64,000 bases of DNA from Herbinix sp. (GTDB taxonomy: Bacteria > Bacillota > Clostridia > Lachnospirales > Lachnospiraceae): NCBI GenBank assembly GCA_029256105.1, contig JAQSYO010000018.1, forward strand, positions 23,123 through 87,122, given 5' to 3'. Shown here piece by piece: positions 1 through 10,599 of the stretch. Position 1 is the first letter of the stretch. Every line of letters starts with the position of its first letter. The notes under the pieces are model-generated. The model did no database searches, was not told where the DNA came from, and saw only the letters and a list, made by a program, of their open reading frames with translations. Made by a program: the position numbers and the translations under genes.

Positions 1-1754
1 ACAGCACTTTCTTCTGAGGATAATAAGTAACCTGTATCTGTATCCTCCGATGATTGCATTAATATTCCACCTTCGCCAGTCACTGGATCACTGATATAAA
101 ATATAATGGAACGACCAAATAATTTAGTAATATATTCATTTGTCAGATTTACGATATTTTCAAGACCTCTGGTGATAAGTAATCGTTTATTTATTTCATA
201 CAGAACTTCAATACGTTGCTCCCTGTCTTGCGAAAATTCAGCCTGTACCTTAATTCTTACTGTCATAGTACTGGTAATCAATGCAGTTAAAAGCATAACA
301 AAAAAGGTAATCGGATAATCACCCTGGAATACATCCAAAGAATAATACGGCTCCATAAAAAAGAAATTATCAATAATAACACATAAAATCGAGGCTATAA
401 TACCATACATATATCCCGTCGTAACTCTTGATATGATCAAAATTGAAAGTATATAAAGCATAATAAAATTCTGATTTCTCATATCAAACTGTGCAAATAA
501 GATTGATATTAATGTAGTTATAACAAGAACACTAATTGTCTTAAATACATCTACCCAAGAGAAATAAAGACTTTGTATATTCGAATTTTTCTTATATTTT
601 TTGAATTTAGTCTTTGAATTACTGTCAGGTATAATATGAATTTCTGTATTATCAAGTAGAGATATCAATCTGTCTTCTAAATCTTCTTCAAATAAACTCT
701 TTATCGTCTTTTTATTTCTACTTTTGCCGATAACAATGTTGGTTATTCCAGAAAGCTTTGCATATTGTGCAACAGTTACTGCAATATCATTTCCGTTCAA
801 GGTTGCAATCTCAGCACCCAATTGTTCTGCCAACTCAACATTTGCCTGAAAACTTTTCTTAAGCTCTTCGGAGAGCATCTCATTCTCACTGTTTTCAACA
901 TATACTACCACCCAGGGTGAATGAAAGGCTTCTGCCATTCTTGCAGTAAAGCGGATACACCTTGCTGATGAGGGCGAACTACTGATACAAACAAGTATTT
1001 TTGTATTTGTTATTCGGTCGGACGGCATACCCTCATTTTGATTATTATGGCTAATCCGATCTGCGGCCTTTCTCATAGCAACTTCTCGAAGTAGGCGTAG
1101 ATTTTCTTTCGTCAGAAAATTCTCAGACTGACTTTCCTTCTCCTCTAAATCCATAATTCCACCTAATTCAAGGCGTCTTAAAAGCTCGTCCGGCTCAATA
1201 TCAATTAATTTCACCTTATCTGCATGATCGAATATATAATCCGGTACCGTTTCCTTTACATATACATGTGTAATTTCTTGAACAATATCATTGAGGCTTT
1301 CAATGTGCTGTACATTCACCGTGGTATATACATCAATTCCTGCATTTAATAGCTCTTCTATATCTTGATATCTTTTTTTATTTCGTACCCCGGGGAGATT
1401 CGAATGTGCTAATTCATCCACCAAAATTAATCTCGGTTTGCGTTCCAGCGCCGCGTCCAAATCAAATTCTTTCAATCGATCGTTCTTATCCGTAATTGCT
1501 TTGCTTGGTAAGGTTGGTAACCCATTTAATAATTTCATTGTCTCATGACTGGTAGTATGTTTAATAGATCCTACGATAACATCCATACCGTTATGAAATT
1601 GCACCTGTGCATCATCTAACATAGCATAGGTTTTACCCACACCGGCAGCATAACCGAAAAATATCTTCAGATGTCCTCTGTGGTTTATTTTATTGTAGTC
1701 AGAATGTTCTGGTAAAGGCTTTACATTCTGTTTTGTTTCCTGCAACTCTTTCAT
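1..1754 (-). CDS. kdpD: Osmosensitive K+ channel sensor histidine kinase KdpD, N-terminal part (runs off the window start)
   Basis: Minus-strand translation read by eye: MKELQETKQNVKPLPEHSDYNKINHRGHLKIFFGYAAGVGKTYAMLDDA...; KdpD Walker-like GYAAGVGKT, LVDELAHSNLPGVRNKKRYQDIEELL, then Usp-like and membrane DUF4118-like segments. Absent from the ORF track because it is open at the edge. An in-frame GTG upstream is possible. Confidence 0.9.
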   Translation of the reverse strand, partial: MKELQETKQNVKPLPEHSDYNKINHRGHLKIFFGYAAGVGKTYAMLDDAQVQFHNGMDVIVGSIKHTTSHETMKLLNGLPTLPSKAITDKNDRLKEFDLDAALERKPRLILVDELAHSNLPGVRNKKRYQDIEELLNAGIDVYTTVNVQHIESLNDIVQEITHVYVKETVPDYIFDHADKVKLIDIEPDELLRRLELGGIMDLEEKESQSENFLTKENLRLLREVAMRKAADRISHNNQNEGMPSDRITNTKILVCISSSPSSARCIRFTARMAEAFHSPWVVVYVENSENEMLSEELKKSFQANVELAEQLGAEIATLNGNDIAVTVAQYAKLSGITNIVIGKSRNKKTIKSLFEEDLEDRLISLLDNTEIHIIPDSNSKTKFKKYKKNSNIQSLYFSWVDVFKTISVLVITTLISILFAQFDMRNQNFIMLYILSILIISRVTTGYMYGIIASILCVIIDNFFFMEPYYSLDVFQGDYPITFFVMLLTALITSTMTVRIKVQAEFSQDREQRIEVLYEINKRLLITRGLENIVNLTNEYITKLFGRSIIFYISDPVTGEGGILMQSSEDTDTGYLLSSEESA

Positions 1755-1843
1755 AACGATTTTATAGGGACTTGATAAGCAAATCCCTTTCACTCCTTTT
1801 TCTAATCAACTATCATATGTAAAATACATATGAATAAATACTC

Positions 1844-2470
1844 TCATGAATTTTTAAGATAATGAACAGCAATCTGTGTTCTATGCTCTAGTCCTGTTTT
1901 TTCTAGAATTGTGCTGATATGGTTACGCACCGTTCCATTCGTTAAAAATAACTTCTCACCTATTTCCTTATTGGATAAGCCCTCGGAGATAAGTTTAACA
2001 ACCTCCAACTCTCTAGGAGATAAAAGCATCTCAAATAAATTATTCCCGGTAGCATTATTAGAAACTCTGCTTCGAATAAATTCCAGAACATCAGCTTGAA
2101 ACACAGTTCCACCGGTATTAATTAAACGGATAGCTGAGAGAATACGTTCTGCAGGACTGTTCTTGAGAATGTAACCGTTCACTCCTGCTTTTAACGCTCG
2201 CAGAATAAGATCCGGTTCATCGAACGTTGTCAACAATAGTGGTAAGGATAACTTTTCCTCCATAATCACCTGTGCGGCCTGAATTCCATCCATAACAGGC
2301 ATGCGTATATCTAACATAACCACATCTGGTTTCAAGCATCTACAAAGCTCCACCGCTTTATTCCCATCGATAGCAGCTCCTAGGAACTCCAAATCCAGCT
2401 GTGTTTCAATTATCATCTTCAAGCCTTCTCGAATGATTGCATCATCATCCGCAATTAGCACTCTTATCAT
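1844..2470 (-). CDS. NarL/FixJ (LuxR-HTH) response regulator
   Basis: MIRVLIADDDAIIREGLKMII...DVVMLDIRMPVMDG...LSPRELEVVKLISEGLSNKEIGEKLFLTNGTVRNHIS. Start at internal ATG 2470 preceded by GGAGG (ORF track start is 2515). Confidence 0.92.
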   Translation of the reverse strand: MIRVLIADDDAIIREGLKMIIETQLDLEFLGAAIDGNKAVELCRCLKPDVVMLDIRMPVMDGIQAAQVIMEEKLSLPLLLTTFDEPDLILRALKAGVNGYILKNSPAERILSAIRLINTGGTVFQADVLEFIRSRVSNNATGNNLFEMLLSPRELEVVKLISEGLSNKEIGEKLFLTNGTVRNHISTILEKTGLEHRTQIAVHYLKNS

Positions 2471-2612
2471 GTTTCCTCCCACCAGTCTTGCGACTTGAAA
2501 CAAATATAATAACATTCTACATCTATATAGTCAAAATTAAAATAGTTTTCGGTTTTATTTATCCAAGATGATTTTATTATAGGTTACTCATCTATACAGG
2601 AAGCTTCTTTTC

Positions 2613-3728
2613 TCAATAAGTGAAAATGTTAGTCACACCAAATCCTTTTTCCCCTTTGTTAAAGAAACAACGCCCCTTCGAATTGATGGTGCGATCTTCG
2701 ATTGCTTCTAAGCCCATTCCTTTTTCAAAGCCTTCCAAAGCAGTTCCGTTATCTTTATATTCTACCTTAATAATCTTCTTAAATATTTCTATCGTTAATG
2801 AAAAATCCGATGCATTTGAATGCTTTAACACATTCGTTAAGCACTCCTTCAAATTATCATGGATACATGCCCATATTTCAAGAGAAATTAAGTCCAAGTC
2901 CCCTGAGGTGTATAATGTAGTCGATTTATTATAGCTTACTTTAAATTCCTCAAGCATAGCGGTAATGTCATTAATCCCAATCCGATACCTCTCTGCTCGT
3001 TCGTCTCGTAATGATGTACGAATTTCATCAACGCCTTCCCGTAAATTTACGATAGCCTTTTGAATGCTGGTTGTTGCTTTCTCTGGATTATCCTTCATAA
3101 TCAACATGGCTGCCTCTAGCATAATGATACTGCCTGAAATTCCATGTCCAACTTGATCATGAATTCTAGCAGCGATACGGGTTCTCTCTTCGACAGAGGC
3201 TGTATACTTTAATGTTTTCATCAGACTTTTTATATCTATAATTTTTTTATTCAGTTCAAGAATCGTTTCCTTTTGTGTTTCATTAATCTCATTATAAGCT
3301 GCAAGTTTTATAAGAATTAATCTGCTGAATAGGATCATGATTATTAATGTAAAAGTAATCACCATCGCATTTATACTGGGAAGAAAGATTAAGATGGACA
3401 TGATAAGTAAAACACAAAGTATATAATAGTACATTCTTGAATCAATTGATATCTCCAATATATGAACTAACAAAAGAACAAATAAAGGGAAAAATGAATC
3501 TATTCCTAATGCAAAACACGCAATTAAGGAAGCAACTAACGTAACTATAATCACTTTTTTATATTTATTTATTCGATTTAATAGTATTTCCAGCAAAAAA
3601 ACGCAAGTAAAGCTAAGTGTCGATATTACCGAAATGGTAATATCGACCTTAGCTGAATTAAACATTGTTATTGATGCTATCACCGCCACTATTTTTGCTA
3701 AAAAATAAAGGAAGGGCTTATCAATCAT
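2613..3728 (-). CDS. NarL-family sensor histidine kinase (HisKA_3 type)
   Basis: Multiple N-terminal TM segments; RIAARIHDQVGHGISGSIIMLEAA H-box; C-terminal ATPase NLKECLTNVLKHSNAS. Start 3728 avoids overlap with the upstream permease. Confidence 0.9.
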   Translation of the reverse strand: MIDKPFLYFLAKIVAVIASITMFNSAKVDITISVISTLSFTCVFLLEILLNRINKYKKVIIVTLVASLIACFALGIDSFFPLFVLLLVHILEISIDSRMYYYILCVLLIMSILIFLPSINAMVITFTLIIMILFSRLILIKLAAYNEINETQKETILELNKKIIDIKSLMKTLKYTASVEERTRIAARIHDQVGHGISGSIIMLEAAMLIMKDNPEKATTSIQKAIVNLREGVDEIRTSLRDERAERYRIGINDITAMLEEFKVSYNKSTTLYTSGDLDLISLEIWACIHDNLKECLTNVLKHSNASDFSLTIEIFKKIIKVEYKDNGTALEGFEKGMGLEAIEDRTINSKGRCFFNKGEKGFGVTNIFTY

Positions 3729-3738
3729 AGGATACCGC

Positions 3739-4884
3739 CTAATTATTCTTATAATTTTGTGAAAATAATACTGCTCCAATAAGTAAAGATAAAACTGTAA
3801 ATAATACGAGTATGATAATATTCGGATATATATTCGCCGTTAAATCTGCTTGCAATCTTCGAAACGCATCCATAAACCAAAACTGAGGCATAACTCTTGC
3901 AAGATTTTGTAACGTCTTTGGTGACATATCCAAGGGAAAATATGCTCCTCCTAAAATGCAGCCTACGGTGGAAAATCCAATAATTATAGAGGTAATGGCA
4001 TTTTTTGATTTTAGTGCCAAAGCTACCGCCAAGGAAAAGCTGACAGTAAATAAAGAGAATAAGCACATAAACAATACTAAAATCCATATTGAAAAACCAA
4101 TCTGTATCTTCATTAGATAGATATACCCACAATATAGACCTATCTGGATAAGACATATGACCATTCCAAAAATACCAGATCCGATAATATATTGAATTGG
4201 TTTAACCGGTGTTGCTTGAACCCTGCTGAACACTCCGGATAAACGATCATCTAATACCATAAAGGATAATAACACACTGATAGAAAATATGAACATCAGA
4301 TAAAATCCAACGGAATTGATAAAACCAGCCTGACCGGTTAAAGCCTTTTTATCTAAGGTTTGCGCTTCCGTTTTTGTAATCTTTATATTTTCATTATTAT
4401 AATCAAATAGAAGTTTGTCAAAGGTATCCTTATTACCGGAAGTACTACTTGCTAGTATATTGATACTGTTTAAATAATTATTGATGTTTACCTGAAGAAA
4501 TGCAGCATTTTCATAATCCTCCAATGAAGTTACGATCAATTCCTTCTTGTTACCGGAGGCGTATTCTTCATAAAAACTCTCTGGTATTTCTATTATAACT
4601 GATATATTCTTTTCAATCAACTCTGTAGCGAGGAAGGCATAGTTATTATTTTCTACTAAAGCATAATCCAGTTGCTCCGTAAGGTATCCCTTAAAATCTT
4701 CTGATAATTTACTCTTGTCATTATCGATTAACCCAATCGATACTTTAGCAACCGACATATCGGCCACCATATCCCCCATGGAATATAGGATTAGGCATAA
4801 CATAGCAGCGCCGATTACGGACAAAACGACTGCAAAAAGATTGCGCTTTATATTTGTCTTTGTAATTAACCATATATTCTTCAT
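3739..4884 (-). CDS. ABC-2 type transporter permease
   Basis: TM + large extracytoplasmic domain + C-terminal ABC2_membrane-like helices; overlaps the upstream permease by ATGA (4881-4884). Confidence 0.85.
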   Translation of the reverse strand: MKNIWLITKTNIKRNLFAVVLSVIGAAMLCLILYSMGDMVADMSVAKVSIGLIDNDKSKLSEDFKGYLTEQLDYALVENNNYAFLATELIEKNISVIIEIPESFYEEYASGNKKELIVTSLEDYENAAFLQVNINNYLNSINILASSTSGNKDTFDKLLFDYNNENIKITKTEAQTLDKKALTGQAGFINSVGFYLMFIFSISVLLSFMVLDDRLSGVFSRVQATPVKPIQYIIGSGIFGMVICLIQIGLYCGYIYLMKIQIGFSIWILVLFMCLFSLFTVSFSLAVALALKSKNAITSIIIGFSTVGCILGGAYFPLDMSPKTLQNLARVMPQFWFMDAFRRLQADLTANIYPNIIILVLFTVLSLLIGAVLFSQNYKNN

Positions 4885-5987
4885 CGTTCTTCCTCCTTTT
4901 TGCTGAATAAAAATGCCCCTAAAGCCAAGGCTACAGCCATTATGAGGAGACAGATCAGGATTACCGTATTCGCTTTACCAAAGCGGTTAAATACAGATAA
5001 ATCGAAGGCTGCCTGCTGTATTTGATAAATTGGCATCAGATTCGTAAGACCTTTGATATTAACTTCCTTTGAATAGGTTCCACCAAAGAACATCATTAAC
5101 CATAAGACCGGCATGATGACTGCCATTGGATTTGCTTTAATCACAATACCGATTGCTGCACCAATGGAAACCATGCAAAGTGTCACAACAAGAAACATAA
5201 AAAACAAATATAAATTAGCTCCTAATGTTGTAGCATAATGTGCTTTAAATACAAATACACTTACTGTCATAATGACCGTTATCTGAAGCGCTACTTGCGG
5301 AACCATCCCAAGTATCTTCTGTAGAAATAAGTAAACGCGGTTCTGAGGAGTTATAATTAACCGATTAATCGTCTTATCTTGACGCTCCCCAACAAAGGCA
5401 CCTGCTCCTACCAATACACTCATAAAACCAATCATCGATACCATAGATACTGCATAATAATCAATCATTGTTCGTTTTACACCCAAATCCTTCTGAACAA
5501 CATATTCCTTTTGTATTGTATTACTATTTACGAAGGTCTCTGGCGATGTCTTCATCACCGTAGTAATCGCTTTATTCGTTTGTACAAAGCTATTCAGTAT
5601 TGCACCGACTGTACGATTTTTTATGTGGTTTGTTCCTTCATACACTTGTATTTCCATTGGATCTCCAGCAAAAACTACAACTGCAGTTATTTCATCTTTC
5701 CCGGCTAAAAGCCTAGCAGTTTTAAGATTCTTCGCTTCCTCAAAGATTAAATTGCTGCCATCCCCAGCTTCTTTCACAAAGCTTTGTATTGCCATCACCT
5801 GATAGGGATTCTCTGTCTCGACCAAGTAGTGTATCTTGATTTCTCCGATCGTTTCTTCTGATTTATCCATGGAAGCAAGTAAATTGCCCAGCAGAAAAAC
5901 CAGTATTACAGGAAACATCATGAAGAAGAATAAATTTGTTTTATCTCTCACAAACTCCTTTGTTTCTTTTATCACTATATTAAACAT
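4881..5987 (-). CDS. ABC-2 type transporter permease
   Basis: MFNIVIKETKEFVRDKTNLFFFMMFPVILVFLLG...; RBS GGAGG upstream. Confidence 0.87.
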   Translation of the reverse strand: MFNIVIKETKEFVRDKTNLFFFMMFPVILVFLLGNLLASMDKSEETIGEIKIHYLVETENPYQVMAIQSFVKEAGDGSNLIFEEAKNLKTARLLAGKDEITAVVVFAGDPMEIQVYEGTNHIKNRTVGAILNSFVQTNKAITTVMKTSPETFVNSNTIQKEYVVQKDLGVKRTMIDYYAVSMVSMIGFMSVLVGAGAFVGERQDKTINRLIITPQNRVYLFLQKILGMVPQVALQITVIMTVSVFVFKAHYATTLGANLYLFFMFLVVTLCMVSIGAAIGIVIKANPMAVIMPVLWLMMFFGGTYSKEVNIKGLTNLMPIYQIQQAAFDLSVFNRFGKANTVILICLLIMAVALALGAFLFSKKEEER

Positions 5988-6169
5988 ATTAGCCCTCCAA
6001 TTGCATGCGAAAGTGCATACATTACACTTCTAAAGATGATGCTACTGAGTAGTATCATAAACAATACCTGAAAGAATTTTAAAATGAAACTCTCAAGTGT
6101 TAAGACGATCTTTTTTAACACTTTTGGATTATCATTTTGAAGTTCTTTCCAAGAATTTTGGCTTTTCAA
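5975..6169 (-). CDS. Putative 64-aa small membrane protein (TTG start) inside the ABC operon
   Basis: Lies in the gap between the ATPase stop (6191) and permease start (5987), overlaps the permease start by 13 nt; hydrophobic segment FQVLFMILLSSIIF. No strong RBS. Confidence 0.3.
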   Translation of the reverse strand: MKSQNSWKELQNDNPKVLKKIVLTLESFILKFFQVLFMILLSSIIFRSVMYALSHAIGGLICLI

Positions 6170-6190
6170 AATTCTTTTTATCTCTTCCCT

Positions 6191-7138
6191 CTATCTTAAT
6201 TCATGTCCCGTCAATGTCAAAAACATCGTATCCAGATTCGGTACTTCAGAATTAATGTTTATAATAGGCAAGCCTAACGTCAAAAATTGTTCAAGAATTT
6301 TGGATATGCTGTTCAATTGGATAGAGATGTCGATACGAATTGTATTATCTTCTGCAGCAACAGCCTTCACATCCGGCATATTCTTCAACTTCTTTTTTAA
6401 ATCCTCTACTTCAAAGGCTATCGGTAACTTTGTCTCAATATAAACGGATTGCACATCCGTGACAAGCGAAACTAATTCTTGTTTTGTTCCACAGGCAATC
6501 ATTTGCCCTTTATCGATGATTGCGATGCGATCGCAAATTTCCTCCACCTCATTCATATAATGAGAGGTATAAATAACAGTTGCCCCACGTTCTCTTAAGA
6601 TGCGAATTGAATTTAATATATGCTCACGAGATTGAGCATCAACCCCTACCGTTGGCTCATCCATTACAATCAGCTTCGGTGCATGTGCAATGCCACAGGC
6701 AATGTTAAGTCTCCGTTTCATTCCACCGGACATCTGCTTTGGTTTCATGGAAGCTCGATCGGCGAGACCAACAAACTCCAATGCTTCCTTCGCTGAATTA
6801 GTTAAATCACTACCCTTTCGTCCATATAAGGAGGCAAAGAATTTCACGTTTTCTAAAGCGGATAAATGGCTATATACTGCGATATCCTGCGGAACCATAC
6901 CGATCAGTTGCTTGATTTTCATCTTATCTTTTCGAATATCCAAACCATTTACATCGATCTCACCCTTATTATAATCAGACAATGTCGTCAACACACTGAG
7001 GGTGGTAGATTTGCCTGCTCCGTTTGGTCCTAATAGACCGAATATTTCACCTGTTTTTACATTAAAGCTCAGATTGTCTACTGCACAAAGCTCCCCATAT
7101 TTTTTGGTAAGATTTTTTATTGTAACAAAATATGACAT
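6191..7138 (-). CDS. ABC transporter ATP-binding protein (ABC-2 exporter type)
   Basis: Walker A GPNGAGKST, signature SGGMKRRLNIACG, Walker B LIVMDEPTVGVD. Confidence 0.95.
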   Translation of the reverse strand: MSYFVTIKNLTKKYGELCAVDNLSFNVKTGEIFGLLGPNGAGKSTTLSVLTTLSDYNKGEIDVNGLDIRKDKMKIKQLIGMVPQDIAVYSHLSALENVKFFASLYGRKGSDLTNSAKEALEFVGLADRASMKPKQMSGGMKRRLNIACGIAHAPKLIVMDEPTVGVDAQSREHILNSIRILRERGATVIYTSHYMNEVEEICDRIAIIDKGQMIACGTKQELVSLVTDVQSVYIETKLPIAFEVEDLKKKLKNMPDVKAVAAEDNTIRIDISIQLNSISKILEQFLTLGLPIININSEVPNLDTMFLTLTGHELR

Positions 7139-7435
7139 GATGTTCCCTCCAATTTCATTAATAATCTACTTTTTTGATTAATTGTTCCTTTGTACTAATC
7201 ATACACGAAGTAGCACATAACAGGAAGTGACGATAGATATAACTAGACTATGACATTTGTCATAAGTTTTTTATGCATTTCATAATAAAATCCGTGTAAA
7301 TCGTAATAACTACCTATGTAAATGTTTTTAATTGAAAAATCCAATGTTTTCATTTATAATGTCTTTAGTTAAAGATTGAAGGAAACGGGAAATGTAACTA
7401 TATAACATTTCCGGATATATTAAGGAGGAAGACCA

Positions 7436-8668
7436 ATGTCTACGAATGTTTATGACATATTACAGGAACGTGGGTTTATCGAGCAGTGCACTCACGAAAC
7501 GGAAGTTCGCGAATTATTAGGAAAGGAATCTGTTACCTTTTATATAGGCTTTGATGCAACCGCTGACAGTTTGACAGCAGGACATTTTCTTACCGTTATG
7601 GCTATGATGCATATGCAAAAAGCCGGACATAAACCAATCGCTCTTCTTGGCGGCGGTACTACCATGATCGGCGATCCAACCGGTAAATCCGATATGCGTA
7701 CGCTTATGACCGTTGAGACAATTCAACATAATGCAGATTGCTTCCTACAACAGCTGTCAAAGTTTATTGATTTTGAAGATAACCATGCAATTATTGCAAA
7801 CAATGCGGACTGGTTATTAGATCTTAATTACGTTGAATTTTTAAGAGAAATCGGAATCCATTTTTCCGTGAATAAAATGCTTACCGCTGATTGCTACAAA
7901 CAACGTATGGAAAAAGGTCTTACCTTCTTCGAATTCAACTACATGTTGATGCAGTCCTATGACTTCTGGAAATTGAATAAATTATATAATTGTACTCTTC
8001 AATTAGGTGGTAACGATCAATGGTCCAATATTCTGGGCGGTGTAGATTTAATCCGACGCAAAGAGCAAAAACCTGCTTTTGGTTTAACCTTTAAACTTCT
8101 CACTACCAGTGAGGGTATTAAGATGGGCAAGACTATGAAAGGTGCGGTATGGTTGGATCCGAACAAGACGACTCCTTACGAGTTCTATCAGTATTGGAGA
8201 AATATTGAAGATGTTAAAGTCGAAGAATGCTTAGGTCTTCTCACCTTCCTTCCGATGGATGAAGTAAGAAGACTTGGTGCTTTAAAGGATGCAGAGATAA
8301 ATTTTGCAAAGGAAGTTCTTGCATTTGAGATTACCAAGATTGTACATGGCGAGGAAGAAGCAACAAAAGCACAGGATGCTGCTAGAGCATTATTTGGCGG
8401 TGGAATGAAATCCGAGGATATTCCGACTACTTTGTATCCTGCAGCTAAATTCGCAGAAGGAATTGATTTAATCACCATGATGTGTGATGCCAAACTTGCT
8501 GTCTCACGCTCCGATGCTAGACGTAATATCCAACAGGGTGGCGTATCTGTAAATGATGTTAAGGTTGAAGATTTTGACCGAGTATTCACTGACAAGGATT
8601 TTGATGCAGAGGGTGCACTATTGATTCGAAAAGGAAAGAAAGGCTTCCATCGGTTTATGGCTGAATAG
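7436..8668 (+). CDS. tyrS: Tyrosyl-tRNA synthetase
   Basis: [52 protein letters not shown] (KMSKS-like), C-terminal S4-like domain; RBS AAGGAGG. Confidence 0.96.
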   Translation: MSTNVYDILQERGFIEQCTHETEVRELLGKESVTFYIGFDATADSLTAGHFLTVMAMMHMQKAGHKPIALLGGGTTMIGDPTGKSDMRTLMTVETIQHNADCFLQQLSKFIDFEDNHAIIANNADWLLDLNYVEFLREIGIHFSVNKMLTADCYKQRMEKGLTFFEFNYMLMQSYDFWKLNKLYNCTLQLGGNDQWSNILGGVDLIRRKEQKPAFGLTFKLLTTSEGIKMGKTMKGAVWLDPNKTTPYEFYQYWRNIEDVKVEECLGLLTFLPMDEVRRLGALKDAEINFAKEVLAFEITKIVHGEEEATKAQDAARALFGGGMKSEDIPTTLYPAAKFAEGIDLITMMCDAKLAVSRSDARRNIQQGGVSVNDVKVEDFDRVFTDKDFDAEGALLIRKGKKGFHRFMAE

Positions 8669-8782
8669 TGTGAAGAAAAAGAGTCTTCACACGGGAAGAA
8701 AAAGAGTCTTCACACGGGAAGAAAAAGAGTCTTCACACGGGAAGAAAAAGAGTCTTCACATGGGAAGAAAAAGCGTCTTCCG
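8669..8782 (+). repeat. Five tandem copies of a 23-bp unit (GAAGAAAAAGAGTCTTCACACGG), each a small hairpin
   Basis: GAAGAAAAAGMGTCTTC begins at 8672, 8695, 8718, 8741 and 8764; arms GAAGA/TCTTC. Confidence 0.97.
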
Positions 8783-8846
8783 GGCTATTGGAGATGCCGC
8801 GTAGCGGCAAGGTCTTAAAAAAATAAGAAGAATGGAGTTGAAGCTT

Positions 8847-9866
8847 ATGCCTTGGTGTCCTAATTGTAAAGCAGAATACCAGAATGGAATTACCGTTTGT
8901 TCTGATTGTAAGATTGAACTTGTTGAGAGTCTTGAGGAAAAGGAGGAGGATTTTGTTGCCTTTTTTCAAGCGGAAGACAAAAAGATTGCAGATAAATTGG
9001 TACGTTATTTTCAGTATTCTGATTTAAAATCCAAACTTGATTTCGATGAAGAAAATGAGATTTACGTGGTATCCATCCCTCCGAAGAAGGAAAAACAGGC
9101 AAAAAAACTTTACCAAGCGTTCTATTTTGTTGAGCGGGATAATTTGAATAATGCAGAGCTTGATCATAGCTCTCCCATTTCTGATAAAGAAAGTCCTGAA
9201 AATGAAAATAGCGAGGATGAAGCAAATTCGACTACCGTGAGAACTGCCGAAGATCATGAATTATCAACAAAAGCATCAGATTTATCAGAGCAACTTGTCG
9301 ATGATGCGTTATACGAGCAGGAAGATGAGAATTCTAAGTCAGAGGCAGACAACGAAGTTGAGGTAACTGACGATGAATTTACCGGTATTGAAGTTCAAGA
9401 AAGTTCCTCCAACTACATTTTTAAAGCGGATCAATACAAGGACCTAGCTGGAACCGTATGGATTTTTCTCTTCTTTGGAGTTGCCGGGATAATCTTTTTA
9501 ATCCTGAATGCGGTTGGTATTCTTTCCTTCTTTAGTGGTTTATTACCTACTACAGTGATGGGTGCAGTATTCTTATTCTTTCTTTACATAGCCGTAAGTA
9601 CGAACCAAAAAGCAAAAAAGGTACAGGCTGAGATTGATGCGGAAAATAAACTTACCGGAGAGATTAACCAATGGCTACAACTTCATGTAACAGAAAGCTT
9701 CTTATCTTCTATTCATAATGATGATATATCGGAGGAATTGAATTATCTTAAAAAGGTCGATACAATGAAAGAGCTGCTGCTAAAAGAGTTTGGTACACAA
9801 AATCTTGCTTATCTTGATCGTTTAATTGAGGAATATTACAGCAATACCTTCGAGAATATGGAGTAA
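8847..9866 (+). CDS. Zinc-ribbon (CPNC...CSDC) protein with DUF2007-like domain, acidic linker and two TM segments; function unknown
   Basis: MPWCPNCKAEYQNGITVCSDCKIELVES...; GGAG RBS before ATG 8847 (ORF track start 8832). Confidence 0.75.
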   Translation: MPWCPNCKAEYQNGITVCSDCKIELVESLEEKEEDFVAFFQAEDKKIADKLVRYFQYSDLKSKLDFDEENEIYVVSIPPKKEKQAKKLYQAFYFVERDNLNNAELDHSSPISDKESPENENSEDEANSTTVRTAEDHELSTKASDLSEQLVDDALYEQEDENSKSEADNEVEVTDDEFTGIEVQESSSNYIFKADQYKDLAGTVWIFLFFGVAGIIFLILNAVGILSFFSGLLPTTVMGAVFLFFLYIAVSTNQKAKKVQAEIDAENKLTGEINQWLQLHVTESFLSSIHNDDISEELNYLKKVDTMKELLLKEFGTQNLAYLDRLIEEYYSNTFENME

Positions 9867-9891
9867 ATAGGTTAATTCCTTTGTAAATATG

Positions 9892-9949
9892 AAAGCTATC
9901 TTAATTTGGAACGTTGATTAACGATCCAATTAAGATAGCTTTATTTTTT
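9892..9949 (+). terminator. Intrinsic terminator
   Basis: AAAGCTATCTTAATT ... AATTAAGATAGCTTT followed by ATTTTTT; between convergent genes. Confidence 0.88.
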
Positions 9950-9966
9950 GCTCTGTTCGATTGAAG

Positions 9967-10437
9967 TTATGATTGATGAGAATCTAATTCCGTTCGATAA
10001 GCATATTTTGAATTGTAAGCCCGCATTGTTCTATTTGCTGATTGTCTAATCTGTAATATTTCACTTTCCGTACATTGAATGATTGGATCAACATTAATTT
10101 CCTCTGGAAATCTAATATCAGCAAGTCTGTCCAGTATGGAGGCTATAATAGTATCGTCAGTTTCAACATTAAGTCGTTCAAGTAGAAAATTGATAAATTC
10201 CGAAATAGGATTACTAATTAATATCTTTCCTATAATATAATAAACAGCGGCTCTTTTTCGATTACTATGAGAATTATTTTCAACAAAGGTTATTAATTGT
10301 GGTAAAAAATCCGAGTTGCTCAAATCAGCTGCTTCACAATATGCTAAGTAACGCACTGACTCCTCTGAAGATAATACATCTTCTTTCCTAGACATTTTTT
10401 CAATTAATTCTTCGAGATATTTGTCCATCCATCTCAC
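9967..10437 (-). CDS. HEAT-repeat-like protein, function unknown
   Basis: Helical repeats RAAVYYIIGKILISNP...IIASILDRLADIRFPEE...IRQSANRTMRAY. Confidence 0.55.
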   Translation of the reverse strand: MRWMDKYLEELIEKMSRKEDVLSSEESVRYLAYCEAADLSNSDFLPQLITFVENNSHSNRKRAAVYYIIGKILISNPISEFINFLLERLNVETDDTIIASILDRLADIRFPEEINVDPIIQCTESEILQIRQSANRTMRAYNSKYAYRTELDSHQS

Positions 10438-10599
10438 CTCATTAAAATCATTGTTAATTTGTTTGTTAAGTATTTTGTTCTATTACATGAGGTTTTATTA
10501 ATAAAGTAAAATAATTTAAGATTAATCGTAGACTCTTACTTTTATATCACAGCGCCTTGTAACAATTTCATTGTCTGTAAATTCATTTTTAGTTAAGCT

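Noticed and set aside
3749-4156. 135-aa alternate-frame ORF within the permease gene
   Set aside because: Overlaps the permease in another frame; no supporting RBS or family signature.
7139-7435. T-box leader for tyrS
   Set aside because: No GGTACCGCG/GGAACCGCG motif or terminator/antiterminator pair was seen upstream of tyrS.
8188-8595. 135-aa ORF antisense to tyrS
   Set aside because: Fully antisense to a clear gene, no domain or RBS; same reasoning for antisense ORFs at 2620-2934, 6690-6974, 26733-27050, 33327-33704, 47474-47791, 50859-51236 and 60517-60792.
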